Part shown: piece after piece, positions 54,233-61,819 of the stretch
Layout of the letters: each line of letters starts with the position of its first letter
Position numbering within the stretch: position 1 is the first letter of the stretch
From: Dactylococcopsis salina PCC 8305
Lineage (GTDB): Bacteria > Cyanobacteriota > Cyanobacteriia > Cyanobacteriales > Rubidibacteraceae
Assembly (NCBI RefSeq): GCF_000317615.1
Contig: NC_019780.1
Location: 1,054,001 to 1,118,000 of the forward strand
DNA length: 64,000 nucleotides
Direction of reading: 5' to 3'
Notes under the pieces: generated by a model
What the model was told of the DNA's origin: nothing
Seen by the model: the letters and a program-made list of their open reading frames with translations, nothing else
The model's database searches: none
Position numbers and translations under genes: made by a program

Positions 54233-55646
54233 TGTCTTCTGTTGTTTCTATCTCCTCAGTAGGAGAAGGATCATGGCGATAGATGCGAACTTGAGACAAA
54301 CGCGGACCATCGGTAGCGACGACTGTAATTTCTAAGTTGTCATAGGAAAGGGTTTCTCCTTGATGAGGGATTTTTTGGAATTGATACAGCAAAAACCCGC
54401 CGATGGTTTGATATTCATCGGTAATCGGTAAGTCTAAGTCTAAGAGTTCGTTCACCTCTTCTAAGTTCATTTGTGCTTGTACTAAAAATGTTTGTTCATC
54501 AAGCATCTGTAAGGCGGTTTCTTCTTCTCCTGTCGCACTTCCTCCTAATTCGCTGTCATCGCCAATAATTTCGTCGATTAAGTCTTTTAGAGTCACTAAA
54601 CCTGCTGTTCCCCCAAATTCATCCACAATCATCACCATTTCTAAGCGAGAACGGCGCATTGTTCCTAAAAGTTCTCCTAAAGGGGTAAATTCGGGAACAA
54701 AGCGCACGGGACGAATCCAAGCACTAATGTTTGTTTCTGGGGTAAGATGACCTTTAGCAAGGGGAATGGCGAGTTCTTTAAAGTCGATCATCCCGATAAT
54801 GTCATCTAAAGAATCCCCTGTGACTGGATAACGGGAATGTCCACTTTCTACTACTTCATTGAGGAGAACGGAAAATGTCGCTTCTCTGGGGATAGACGTG
54901 ATTTTGGTACGAGGAACCATGATTTCTTCTACTGATACCTCGCTGAACTCAAAAACGTTGTTCAGGAGTTCTCTTTCTTCTGCTTCTAGCCCGATCGATT
55001 CTCTCTCTGTTGCGATGATCAGTTGCAGTTCTTCAGAAGTAACTCGATTGTACCAGCTATGAGGACTATATTCTAAACCGACTAAATGCAGCAGGGTTTG
55101 GGTGGATTGATTCAGTACCCAGATAAACGGGTAGAAGAGTCGGGAAATCACTAAACTCGGTGGTGCAAATAAACGAGATACTTGTTCGGCGTAATGAAGT
55201 GCGATCGATTTCGGAGAGAGTTCCCCTAAAATGATTTGTAGGTAGGCGATGAGGAAAAATGCCACAGGAATCGCGATCGAGTGCGCGATCGTTCCTGTCC
55301 ATTGTTGTCGCACGGGCAACTGATTTAAACCAGTTGCGATCACAACTGCCATTGTGCTTTCTCCGATCCAACCTAGTGCTAGACTAGAGAGAGTAATTCC
55401 CAGTTGCGTTGTCGATAACAGTCGATCGAGCCGTCGTTGGAGGGTTTGTACAACTTGCGCTTGCGGATCACCATTTTCCACTAACTGACTAATGCGCGAT
55501 CGACGCACCGCCACCATTGAAAATTCTGCCGCCACAAAAAACGCATTAATGGCAATCAGCAAAAACACAGACAATAACCGTAAAAGCACATCTTGAACAG
55601 TTATCTCCACATCAGCAGCGATCGTTACAAATAATAAAGGATTCAA
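54228..55646 (-). CDS. CNNM/CorC/TlyC family membrane protein (hemolysin-like), Mg2+/Co2+ efflux type
   Basis: 472 residues. CNNM domain with three or four TMs (LLIAINAFFVAAEFSMVAVR, TTQLGITLSSLALGWIGES), then a CBS pair (EIMVPRTKITSIPREATFS, GHSRYPV, IIGMIDFKELA) and a CorC_HlyC domain (MVIVDEFGGTAGLVTLKDLI). The family exports Mg2+ or Co2+; the haemolysin name is historical. The stop codon lies in the first bases of a family A repeat, so the last residues may be altered. Confidence 0.9.
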   Translation of the reverse strand: MNPLLFVTIAADVEITVQDVLLRLLSVFLLIAINAFFVAAEFSMVAVRRSRISQLVENGDPQAQVVQTLQRRLDRLLSTTQLGITLSSLALGWIGESTMAVVIATGLNQLPVRQQWTGTIAHSIAIPVAFFLIAYLQIILGELSPKSIALHYAEQVSRLFAPPSLVISRLFYPFIWVLNQSTQTLLHLVGLEYSPHSWYNRVTSEELQLIIATERESIGLEAEERELLNNVFEFSEVSVEEIMVPRTKITSIPREATFSVLLNEVVESGHSRYPVTGDSLDDIIGMIDFKELAIPLAKGHLTPETNISAWIRPVRFVPEFTPLGELLGTMRRSRLEMVMIVDEFGGTAGLVTLKDLIDEIIGDDSELGGSATGEEETALQMLDEQTFLVQAQMNLEEVNELLDLDLPITDEYQTIGGFLLYQFQKIPHQGETLSYDNLEITVVATDGPRLSQVRIYRHDPSPTEEIETTEDT

Positions 55647-55664
55647 AGCACTTCCACAAATGAA

Positions 55665-55997
55665 CTAAGGAGATTGAATGAAACTATCATCGTCATTATT
55701 ATCCTGATTTTTAGGGGCTTTGCTTCCATCTAAAGGGATTGCTTTTTCTTGCTTGCGATTCATGATCGCATTCACTTGTTTCAAAACCTCTGCTTCCGAA
55801 ATCGTTATGTTTCCGTTATCAGAAGACTGATCAGGATTAGCTAACCCTTGATTATTACGCACCTTCACATCTGGCTGCGACACATTTTTTAGAGCTTCAT
55901 CGCCTGCAGTATATCCTTTTAAGCCACTAATCACACCACTTCCGATCATCACCACGACAAAAATCAGAATAAAAGCAAGGGTAGAATTAAATTTCAT
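55665..55997 (-). CDS. Single-TM secreted or membrane-anchored protein, unknown
   Basis: 110 residues from ATG 55997 (MKFNSTLAFILIFVVVMIGS); a longer frame from 56141 would run through the tRNA on the other strand and is rejected. One N-terminal TM or signal anchor precedes a polar Asn/Asp/Lys/Gln-rich tail (NNQGLANPDQSSDNG). No family is recognised. It is 18 bp upstream of the CorC-like gene in the same direction and may be co-transcribed. Confidence 0.6.
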   Translation of the reverse strand: MKFNSTLAFILIFVVVMIGSGVISGLKGYTAGDEALKNVSQPDVKVRNNQGLANPDQSSDNGNITISEAEVLKQVNAIMNRKQEKAIPLDGSKAPKNQDNNDDDSFIQSP

Positions 55998-56050
55998 AGA
56001 AAAAAGAAACGAATTAGATGTTAAATTATAATTGGTGTTAACTTCGAGAA

Positions 56051-56123
56051 CCAGGGTTGGCCGAGCGGTTGAGGCAACGAACTCATAATTCGTCTTAGGC
56101 AGGTTCAACTCCTGCACCCTGGA
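56051..56123 (+). tRNA. trnI: tRNA with CAT anticodon, probably tRNA-Ile2 (lysidine type)
   Basis: 73 nt. The acceptor CCAGGGT pairs with ACCCTGG, the anticodon stem-loop is ACGAA-CTCATAA-TTCGT, the variable loop has 5 nt, and the T-loop is GGTTCAACTCC. The TGGCCGAGCGGTTGAGGC D-arm and CTCATAATT loop resemble plastid trnI-CAU more than elongator Met. A 5' C is unusual and the isotype is not certain. Confidence 0.8.
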
Positions 56124-56127
56124 TGTA

Positions 56128-56577
56128 TCAATTCTGAGCATTGGGAGAACTCAGAGAGCGATCGTAAGGGTTTTCTAAATCACGAGTGCGAATCGGTTCT
56201 CCTCCCGCTTGTTGTCTCAGATAATCCTTGTAGAGGATATGAACTAAATTGGTGTCGCGGGTTAATTCGTTTTCAGGGAAACCAGAGCGCTCTTTATCCC
56301 CCACTCCTAAGATTAATTGCAATTGTGCTTCTTGGGAACGATTTGTGAAAAAGTTTCCCGATTCATAGGTGATTGCTTTTTGAAATAAGTCTTGGACACT
56401 TTCATAAATAATGGGAGTGGTGAAACCCGACTCCTCACCATCGGTTTCGGAGTTGGAATCAGCAAGACTGGGAGTTGCAAATAAACCCAAACCGAAACTC
56501 CCCATGATTAAGGAGATCAGCGTTGCTAGAACGAAGCGCGATCGGTTTTTCTGAACCAATTGTAATGGAAGCTGCAT
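56128..56577 (-). CDS. Exported protein of unknown function
   Basis: 149 residues. A signal peptide is clear (FVLATLISLIMGSFGLGLFA, cleavage near SLADS). The mature part is hydrophilic (EESGFTTPIIYESVQDLFQK, ERSGFPENELTRDTNLVHIL). I do not recognise a family, although it looks like conserved small cyanobacterial exported proteins. The stop is 5 bp from the tRNA on the other strand. Confidence 0.7.
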   Translation of the reverse strand: MQLPLQLVQKNRSRFVLATLISLIMGSFGLGLFATPSLADSNSETDGEESGFTTPIIYESVQDLFQKAITYESGNFFTNRSQEAQLQLILGVGDKERSGFPENELTRDTNLVHILYKDYLRQQAGGEPIRTRDLENPYDRSLSSPNAQN

Positions 56578-56639
56578 TGATTTAAGGAATTACTATCTTA
56601 ATTTTTGGCTTAATTCTAGCAAAGAATTCAGGACTTGCG

Positions 56640-56727
56640 CCGCCGAAAAAGTCCCCCAGGATTGGGGGATTTAGGGGGCAAATGCGTAATTTCAAGTCCC
56701 CCAGGATTGGGGGATTTAGGGGGCAAA
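56640..56727. repeat. Two 50-bp G-run hairpin repeats
   Basis: AAGTCCCCCAGGATTGGGGG followed by ATTTAGGGGGCAAAT occurs at about 56647 and again at about 56695, in direct orientation. They lie next to the decayed signalling-gene fragments. Confidence 0.85.
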
Positions 56728-56811
56728 TCAGTTGGCTTGAGTGTATTGTAAGGCTAAGGTTAACACTTCTGAGCGATCGATCGGTTTCGAGATAAAATTT
56801 GTCGCCCCCAC
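56728..56811 (-). pseudogene. Response-regulator receiver domain, 3' fragment
   Basis: 28 codons on the minus strand read VGATNFISKPIDRSEVLTLA and then LQYTQAN, the usual C-terminal end of a REC domain (the Lys of SKPID is the conserved one). Nothing upstream continues the domain; instead a HAMP fragment lies on the opposite strand. Confidence 0.75.
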
Positions 56812-56815
56812 AACC

Positions 56816-56977
56816 TTCGATCGTCAACAATCCCAACAGTTAGCCGAAGCAGCAGAACGGGAACGGCGGGCGATCGAACTTTTGATGGCGGTTCGTCCTG
56901 CTTGAGATAGAAACTTGACGGTTCGCGCTCCTGTGACTGATGATGAATTAGGAACGATCGCCGATGCGTATAACAAT
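56816..56977 (+). pseudogene. HAMP/methyl-accepting chemotaxis-type fragment with an in-frame TGA
   Basis: FDRQQSQQLAEAAERERRAI then ELLMAVRPA, a TGA stop, then DRNLTVRAPVTDDELGTIAD and AYNN. This is the HAMP segment of a PilJ-type MCP, where GDLTVRA...DEIGTIAD is conserved. The TGA interrupts it in the linker. No sensor or MCP signalling domain survives on either side. Confidence 0.75.
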
Positions 56978-57123
56978 GATTCGCCATCAAATCGATCGAA
57001 AACATTAATGGTTTGATTATCAATCGTTAAACTTCTCTTAACAGACAAAACCAAAACCTATGATAGGTTGTCATTGGGCTAATATGCAAAGTTACTAATC
57101 ATTGGTAACGATTCACGAGAAAG
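56978..57123. other. Upstream region of the CRP-like regulator
   Basis: No further gene remnants are confidently identified. GTTACTAATCATTGGTAACG just before the gene (57089-57108) is an imperfect palindrome and a possible operator for autoregulation. Confidence 0.35.
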
Positions 57124-57690
57124 ATGGCTTTAACCACAGAATTCCCCAGTTTTCCACAGAAACTGACGCGCCTTCCCTTTAGTCGCAATGATTGTATTCC
57201 CGCTCGTCCTGATCTACTCTGGTTTGTAGAATGGGGAATTGTTCGCACCCTCACTTGGAACGAAGAAGGAACAAGTGTTATCTTGGGCTATTGGGGCGCT
57301 GGTGATGTCGTTGGTCAACCGCTTTCTGGGGTGTATCCCTATCAGATGGAATGTTTGACCAGTGTTGAAGCCACTTCCATTCCCTCTGAACAATGGTATC
57401 GCTTTCTGGATGGGATTATCGCTCATTCTAAAGCTACAGAGGAATTGTTTAGTATTATTCGCAGTGAACGGGTTTATAATCGTTTAGATAAACTGTTGAT
57501 TTGGTTGGGAAATAAGTTTGGTCGTAGCGTTGGCCAAGGCATCTTAATCGATCTTCGTCTCACTCATCAAAATATCGCTGAATTGATTGGCACAACACGG
57601 GTAACAGTGACGAAGTTGTTGAAAGAGTTAGAAGAAGAAGGGAAAATTATTCGTCAACAACGCCATTATATTATTCTTTGTCGGGGATAA
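57124..57690 (+). CDS. CRP/FNR family transcriptional regulator
   Basis: 188 residues. An N-terminal cyclic-nucleotide-binding-like beta-roll (about 10-100) is shortened; it lacks the RETAA-type cAMP contact. A dimer helix and winged helix follow: DLRLTHQNIAELIGTTRVTV then TKLLKELEEEGKIIRQQ. It binds DNA as a dimer; the ligand is unclear. A palindrome GTTACTAATCATTGGTAACG lies about 16 bp upstream and could be its own site. The next gene begins 29 bp later. Confidence 0.87.
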   Translation: MALTTEFPSFPQKLTRLPFSRNDCIPARPDLLWFVEWGIVRTLTWNEEGTSVILGYWGAGDVVGQPLSGVYPYQMECLTSVEATSIPSEQWYRFLDGIIAHSKATEELFSIIRSERVYNRLDKLLIWLGNKFGRSVGQGILIDLRLTHQNIAELIGTTRVTVTKLLKELEEEGKIIRQQRHYIILCRG

Positions 57691-57719
57691 TAAAGAAAAA
57701 CATCAGGATAATTGGTATT

Positions 57720-58322
57720 ATGGCAGGATGGCGCGATCGAGTCGAAAAATTAAGAGGACGAACTCGTTTTGTTGTCCTCCGAGTTATGTTACATTTATCG
57801 GGAGAAGACGCTCCACCGCAACTGGGAGTGTTTAATCGCGTCGCTCAAAGCGCGATCGAAGCAGAAGGGGATTTACAAGTCATGGGAGAAGGATTAGTGG
57901 AAATTTGCGAATCCCTCCTTAGAACTCCCAGCAGTTGGCAATCTGTAGCGAACGAAGGCGATGTGTTTTGGGATGAAGGTGAAGCCTCAGATTACGTGAA
58001 TGAATTATTTACCGACTCCGCGCAGCGTTATCTCAGTGACACCGTAGCAGACAATGGCGACGAAGAAGACGAAACGCTTTCCCTTCCCATCAGCCGTAAC
58101 GTTGTCCTCATGTTAACCGTTGCTTACACTGGGGAAATGGAGTCTCTCGAAACTGACTTGTCCGACATTGAAGTTTTAGAAAACGCCTTCAAAGATTTAA
58201 TCAATCTCCATTACAATGATCGTCTAAGAGCGATTCAAATTCATTTCTCCCCTGCTCATTTTGGTGACGAATTGACAAACGACCAAGTGATCGAAAATTT
58301 CCCAGAATTAGTCCCGCTTTAA
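57720..58322 (+). CDS. DUF1517 family protein
   Basis: 200 residues from ATG 57720 (MAGWRDRVEKLRGRTRFVV); earlier starts overlap the CRP gene. The C-terminal RNVVLMLTVAYTGEMESLET and YNDRLRAIQIHFSP are DUF1517 hallmarks. This copy lacks the N-terminal Gly-rich TM region seen in longer members. Function unknown; the family is shared with plant plastids. It may be co-transcribed with the CRP gene and the lipoprotein 16 bp downstream. Confidence 0.82.
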   Translation: MAGWRDRVEKLRGRTRFVVLRVMLHLSGEDAPPQLGVFNRVAQSAIEAEGDLQVMGEGLVEICESLLRTPSSWQSVANEGDVFWDEGEASDYVNELFTDSAQRYLSDTVADNGDEEDETLSLPISRNVVLMLTVAYTGEMESLETDLSDIEVLENAFKDLINLHYNDRLRAIQIHFSPAHFGDELTNDQVIENFPELVPL

Positions 58323-58338
58323 AAGATTTTATAATCCC

Positions 58339-59226
58339 ATGATTAAACCAATTTTCCGTCAAACCTTGACCTTTGTGATGATTGCGTCTCTCTGTTGGAC
58401 AATGGTGGCTTGTGGTGGTGATAACCCTCCCCAACAACAATCTCAGCAATCGGCTTCTAATTCTCAACAAACCAACACCCAAAGTAATCTCCCAGATGGT
58501 AAGTATGAAGTCCAACAAGCCAGTTACGATGATGTTAGTGGGAATTATCGCTTATTTCTCTTTAACGCTAATCCTCCTGTTTTAGAGAAAGACAACATCA
58601 AAATGGCACGTTTGACACCTGAAGAAGTGGAAAATGGAGAGAACAGTTATTTATTAGTAGAAAATGGTGAGTATTCGCTGCATTTAGCCGAAGATTTCCG
58701 CATCGAGTATCTTCATGGGGTTGCCGAAACTCGCACTGATCCCCAAACTGGAGAACAAGAACGGGTGATTGTGCGTCGGGAATCTAATTTTTGGGCGCCC
58801 TTCGCTGGTGCGTTAGCTGGTCAAGCGATTGGTAGTATGCTATTTCAACCTCAATACTATGTTCCCCCTGCTTATCAGTCGGGAAGCAATGTGATGACGG
58901 GATATGGCGGTTATGGGAGTAGTTATTCTCAAGCTGTGAACCGTTATCAAGACCGCTATCAATCACCGCCACCTTCGGTTCAAAATCAACGGGCGCAAGT
59001 GAGAACTACAGGAAGCATCGATCGAACCACCAATCGCGATCGCAATTCTAACACTCGCACCAACTCATCGGGACGTAGTACGGGATCAGGAGTAGGAACA
59101 AATACTTTAAGAGGGAACGATTCTAATAACTCCTCGAAAACCCGCACTCGTAAATCGAGAGGAAGTGGTTTCGGTACGGGTAGCGGTTCTCGCCGTCGTT
59201 CTCCCAGTCGTCGCAGAAGGCGATGA
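58339..59226 (+). CDS. Lipoprotein with basic low-complexity tail, unknown function
   Basis: 295 residues. A lipoprotein signal with lipobox is visible (TLTFVMIASLCWTMVACGGD, Cys 25). The core (about 60-165) is a soluble domain with YDDVSGNYRLFLFNANPPVL and YLLVENGEYSLHL. The C-terminal half is Ser/Gly/Arg/Asn/Gln-rich and ends in SRRRSPSRRRRR. No family is recognised. It ends just upstream of psbH, which probably has its own promoter. Confidence 0.75.
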   Translation: MIKPIFRQTLTFVMIASLCWTMVACGGDNPPQQQSQQSASNSQQTNTQSNLPDGKYEVQQASYDDVSGNYRLFLFNANPPVLEKDNIKMARLTPEEVENGENSYLLVENGEYSLHLAEDFRIEYLHGVAETRTDPQTGEQERVIVRRESNFWAPFAGALAGQAIGSMLFQPQYYVPPAYQSGSNVMTGYGGYGSSYSQAVNRYQDRYQSPPPSVQNQRAQVRTTGSIDRTTNRDRNSNTRTNSSGRSTGSGVGTNTLRGNDSNNSSKTRTRKSRGSGFGTGSGSRRRSPSRRRRR

Positions 59227-59307
59227 AATTAGCGTATTATTTTATGATTTCGTGTCCTTTATTCGTTAAAATTAGGGGTGACAGGTTAACAAAAAAATTT
59301 AGGTACT

Positions 59308-59511
59308 ATGGCACAACGGACTCGATTAGGAAATCTTCTCAAACCTCTGAACTCAGAATATGGAAAAGTTGCCCCTGGTTGGGGAACAACTCCTGTAATG
59401 GCAGTCTTTATGGGACTATTTTTTGTTTTCTTATTGATTATCTTACAAATTTACAACTCTTCCCTACTGATTGAAGGGTTTGAGGTGGACTGGAGAAACC
59501 TCAGTCAGTAA
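59308..59511 (+). CDS. psbH: Photosystem II reaction centre protein H
   Basis: 67 residues. [20 protein letters not shown] then [20 protein letters not shown] are the standard PsbH sequence with one TM. It stabilises PSII at the QB/CP47 side in the thylakoid. This is the strongest indicator of an oxygenic phototroph. A TAAAAT sequence about 35 bp upstream may be its -10. A good terminator follows at 59537. Confidence 0.97.
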   Translation: MAQRTRLGNLLKPLNSEYGKVAPGWGTTPVMAVFMGLFFVFLLIILQIYNSSLLIEGFEVDWRNLSQ

Positions 59512-59536
59512 ACTAAACGAAAAGCTAAAATACACT

Positions 59537-59564
59537 AACCCGGCATTCAGTTCCGGGTTTTTTT
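59537..59564 (+). terminator. Rho-independent terminator of psbH
   Basis: AACCCGG (59537-59543) pairs with CCGGGTT (59553-59559) around a 9-nt loop, followed by seven T. Being close to the convergent YqaE gene it may serve both. Confidence 0.85.
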
Positions 59565-59567
59565 AAT

Positions 59568-59729
59568 TTAGTCGAACTTGGCAATTACCCAGACGGCATG
59601 AATTAAGCCTGGAATGTATCCTAAGAGAGTGAGCAAAATATTCAACCAGAAATGTCCACCAAAACCCACTTGCAGAAACACTCCCACTGGTGGAATGATT
59701 ACAGATAAGATAATTCGGATTACGTCCAT
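59568..59729 (-). CDS. YqaE/Pmp3 family small membrane protein
   Basis: 53 residues, from ATG at 59727-59729 to TAA at 59568-59570. The sequence MDVIRIILSVIIPPVGVFLQ, GFGGHFWLNILLTLLGYIPG, LIHAVWVIAKF is the typical Pmp3 pattern with two TMs. GAGGAAAG lies 5 bp before the ATG. Homologues in yeast and plants are salt and membrane-potential responsive. It is convergent with psbH. Confidence 0.9.
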   Translation of the reverse strand: MDVIRIILSVIIPPVGVFLQVGFGGHFWLNILLTLLGYIPGLIHAVWVIAKFD

Positions 59730-59913
59730 CGTCTTTCCTCGTTTTAGAGACTGCTTACGCTGATATCATATCTGAAATCCCTTAAGATTTGCTATCAGAT
59801 CGTTATGGAAATAAATCGATCGGTACAGGAAAGTAAAGAAGTAAAAATGCACCGAATAATCAGAAAAAATCAGGTAAACTATGACCTGAAAAACTCAACC
59901 CTAACTCATCTTT

Positions 59914-61191
59914 ATGGCAGAAAACTCTAATGCAGGGGAAGCGAAACGACTGCTATTAGCCGTCGGGCCAGGGATTTTAATGGCAGGGGCGGCGATCGGT
60001 GTTTCCCACCTAGTTCAAGCGACTCGCGCTGGTGCTGATTATGGATTTTCCTTACTGTGGTTACTGATTTTAGCGGTACTGAGTAAATATCCTTTTATGG
60101 AATTTGGGCCTCGTTTTGCGGCTGCTACTGGTAATAACCTCGTCACTGGCTATCGACAGATGGGAAGTTATGCTTACTGGATTTATGTGGCGATTACTGT
60201 GGGGACGATGTTTATTATCCAAGCTGCAGTAACGGTTGTTACCGCAGGGTTAGCCGAACAACTGTTTAATCTCGGTTTGTCTCCTGTGATTTGGAGTGCT
60301 GCGATTTTAGTCGTCTGTATTGCGTTGTTATTTCTAGGACATTATCCTGTCTTAGATTTCACGATGAAATTTATTATTTCTGTGTTAACTATTTGTACGG
60401 TGATTGCGGTGATTATGGCGTTGGCTGCGACAACAACAAATCCTGTTGCAACACCAACACCGCCGTCTTACTGGAATCGGGCTGGCATTAGTTTTGCAAT
60501 TGCTTTTATGGGCTGGATGCCGATTCCCCTCGATGCTTCAATTTGGCATTCGATTTGGACGGGAGAACGGACTCAACAAACCCATTATCGTCCTACCTTA
60601 AAAGAAGCCAATTTTGACTTTAATTTGGGTTATCTGTCTGCTGGTTTTATTGGTTTACTTTTCTTTCTTCTTGGCGCTTTGGTGATGTTTGGTAGCGGTG
60701 AGAGTTTTTCTAACAATAGCGTTGAGTTTTCGGTACAGGTGATTAAACTTTATAGTCAAACGTTGGGAGAGTGGAGTGTTCCTGTTATTTCTGTCGCGGC
60801 GTTGGTGACAATGTTTAGCACCACTTTAGCGGTGACTGATGCTTATCCGCGAGTAATGTCTGCTTTGTGGAGGGAACGTCAGGAACAGTTGTCAGAGGAT
60901 AAAAGTAAGACAGTTATTTATCGTTTATCTTTGTTGGTGATTCCAGGGGTGGCGCTACTAATTTTAATCTTTTTGGCAGGTCAAGCATTTACAGTTTTAA
61001 TTGATTTTGCTTCGGGATTGTCTTTTTTAGCAGCCCCGATTCTCGGTTGGTTTAATTTGAAGTTGGTATCTGGAAAATGGATGCCAAAAGAAGCGCGACC
61101 GAGAAAGCCTTACCGATACTTTAGTTGGTTGTGTTTGATTTGGCTAGTTGTGTTTACTTTGATTTGGTTTTATTGGCAATTTTTCAGTTAA
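59914..61191 (+). CDS. NRAMP-related transporter, non-canonical metal-site motif
   Basis: 425 residues with about 11 TMs in NRAMP order. TM1 reads LAVGPGILMAGAAIGVSHLV, in which the canonical DPGN is not present; TM6 reads FMGWMPIPLDASIWHSIWTG in place of the MPH motif. The rest (SLLWLLILAVLSKYPFMEFG, GLSFLAAPILGWFNLKLV) follows the family. Without Asp/Asn in TM1, divalent transition-metal transport like MntH is doubtful; Mg2+ or another solute is possible. Monocistronic. Confidence 0.82.
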   Translation: MAENSNAGEAKRLLLAVGPGILMAGAAIGVSHLVQATRAGADYGFSLLWLLILAVLSKYPFMEFGPRFAAATGNNLVTGYRQMGSYAYWIYVAITVGTMFIIQAAVTVVTAGLAEQLFNLGLSPVIWSAAILVVCIALLFLGHYPVLDFTMKFIISVLTICTVIAVIMALAATTTNPVATPTPPSYWNRAGISFAIAFMGWMPIPLDASIWHSIWTGERTQQTHYRPTLKEANFDFNLGYLSAGFIGLLFFLLGALVMFGSGESFSNNSVEFSVQVIKLYSQTLGEWSVPVISVAALVTMFSTTLAVTDAYPRVMSALWRERQEQLSEDKSKTVIYRLSLLVIPGVALLILIFLAGQAFTVLIDFASGLSFLAAPILGWFNLKLVSGKWMPKEARPRKPYRYFSWLCLIWLVVFTLIWFYWQFFS

Positions 61192-61226
61192 AGCATTATT
61201 CTATTTTTTCTCTCTTTTTACTTAAG

Positions 61227-61429
61227 CCCCCCTTTCAAAGGCAGGGCTGTTTCATTCTATTTTTTTGCTTGTTCCAGATGTTAGGAATAACCGGGGTTTT
61301 ACGGCTTTTTTCTTATGAATAAGTCAAAAAGTAAGAAAAAGCGTTCGATCGAACGTACCGTAAGAGGTTCAGGCGATCGCCTTCAATTTTGACCCCGAGA
61401 ATGAAACAGCCCTGCCTTTCAAAGGGGGG
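61227..61429. repeat. 203-bp element with 32-bp inverted ends (family E)
   Basis: 61227-61258 and 61398-61429 are inverse complements over 32 bp with one mismatch. The ends contain CAAAGGCAGGGCTGTTTCAT. The 139-bp spacer has no gene and includes a HIP1-core GGCGATCGCC at about 61373. A non-autonomous transposable element or long hairpin is likely. Confidence 0.8.
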
Positions 61430-61444
61430 TTGGGGGGATTTTAG

Positions 61445-61771
61445 CCAACCTACTTTTCTAGTGTTGGGTTGCGTCTCCTTCACCCAACCTACTTTTCTAG
61501 TGTTGGGTTGCGTCTCCTTCACCCAACCTACTTTTCTAGTGTTGGGTTGCGTCTCCTTCACCCAACCTACTTTTCTAGTGTTGGGTTTCGTTTCCTTCAC
61601 CCAACCTACTTTTCTAATGTTGGGTTTCGTCTCCTTCACCCAACCTACTTTTCTAGTGTTGGGTTTCGTCTCCTTCACCGAACCTACTTTTCTAGTGTTG
61701 GGTTTCGTCTCCTTCACCGAACCTACTTTTCTAGTGTTGGGTTTCGTCTCCTTCACCCAACCTACTTTTTA
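61445..61771. repeat. Eight-plus tandem copies of a 39-bp family A unit
   Basis: The unit starts CCAACCTACTTTTCTAGTG and continues TTGGGTTKCGTCTCCTTCAC. Unit starts are spaced exactly 39 bp (61445, 61484 ... 61757). There are 8 full units and a partial ninth. Because 39 is divisible by three, frames stay open on both strands; these are not genes. The array lies 49 bp upstream of mfd. Confidence 0.93.
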
Positions 61772-61819
61772 GGATTCGTATTAGAATGAGAACGAAATAC
61801 TGTTGACACCTCATTATTC

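Noticed and set aside
55998..56141. N-terminal extension of the 110-residue membrane protein
   Set aside because: It would run antisense through tRNA-Ile, and a good ATG with TM anchor exists at 55997.
61313..61756. 147-codon minus-strand frame of repeated VGWVKETKPNTRK
   Set aside because: It is the 39-bp array read in frame. Frames open on both strands because the unit is 13 codons long; no ribosome site or independent domain.
61445..61771. Possible CRISPR array
   Set aside because: Units are contiguous with no unique spacers and no cas genes are nearby.
61389..61789. Plus-strand frames of repeated HPTYFSSVGFRLL
   Set aside because: Same array in other frames; no start context and no non-repeat domain.
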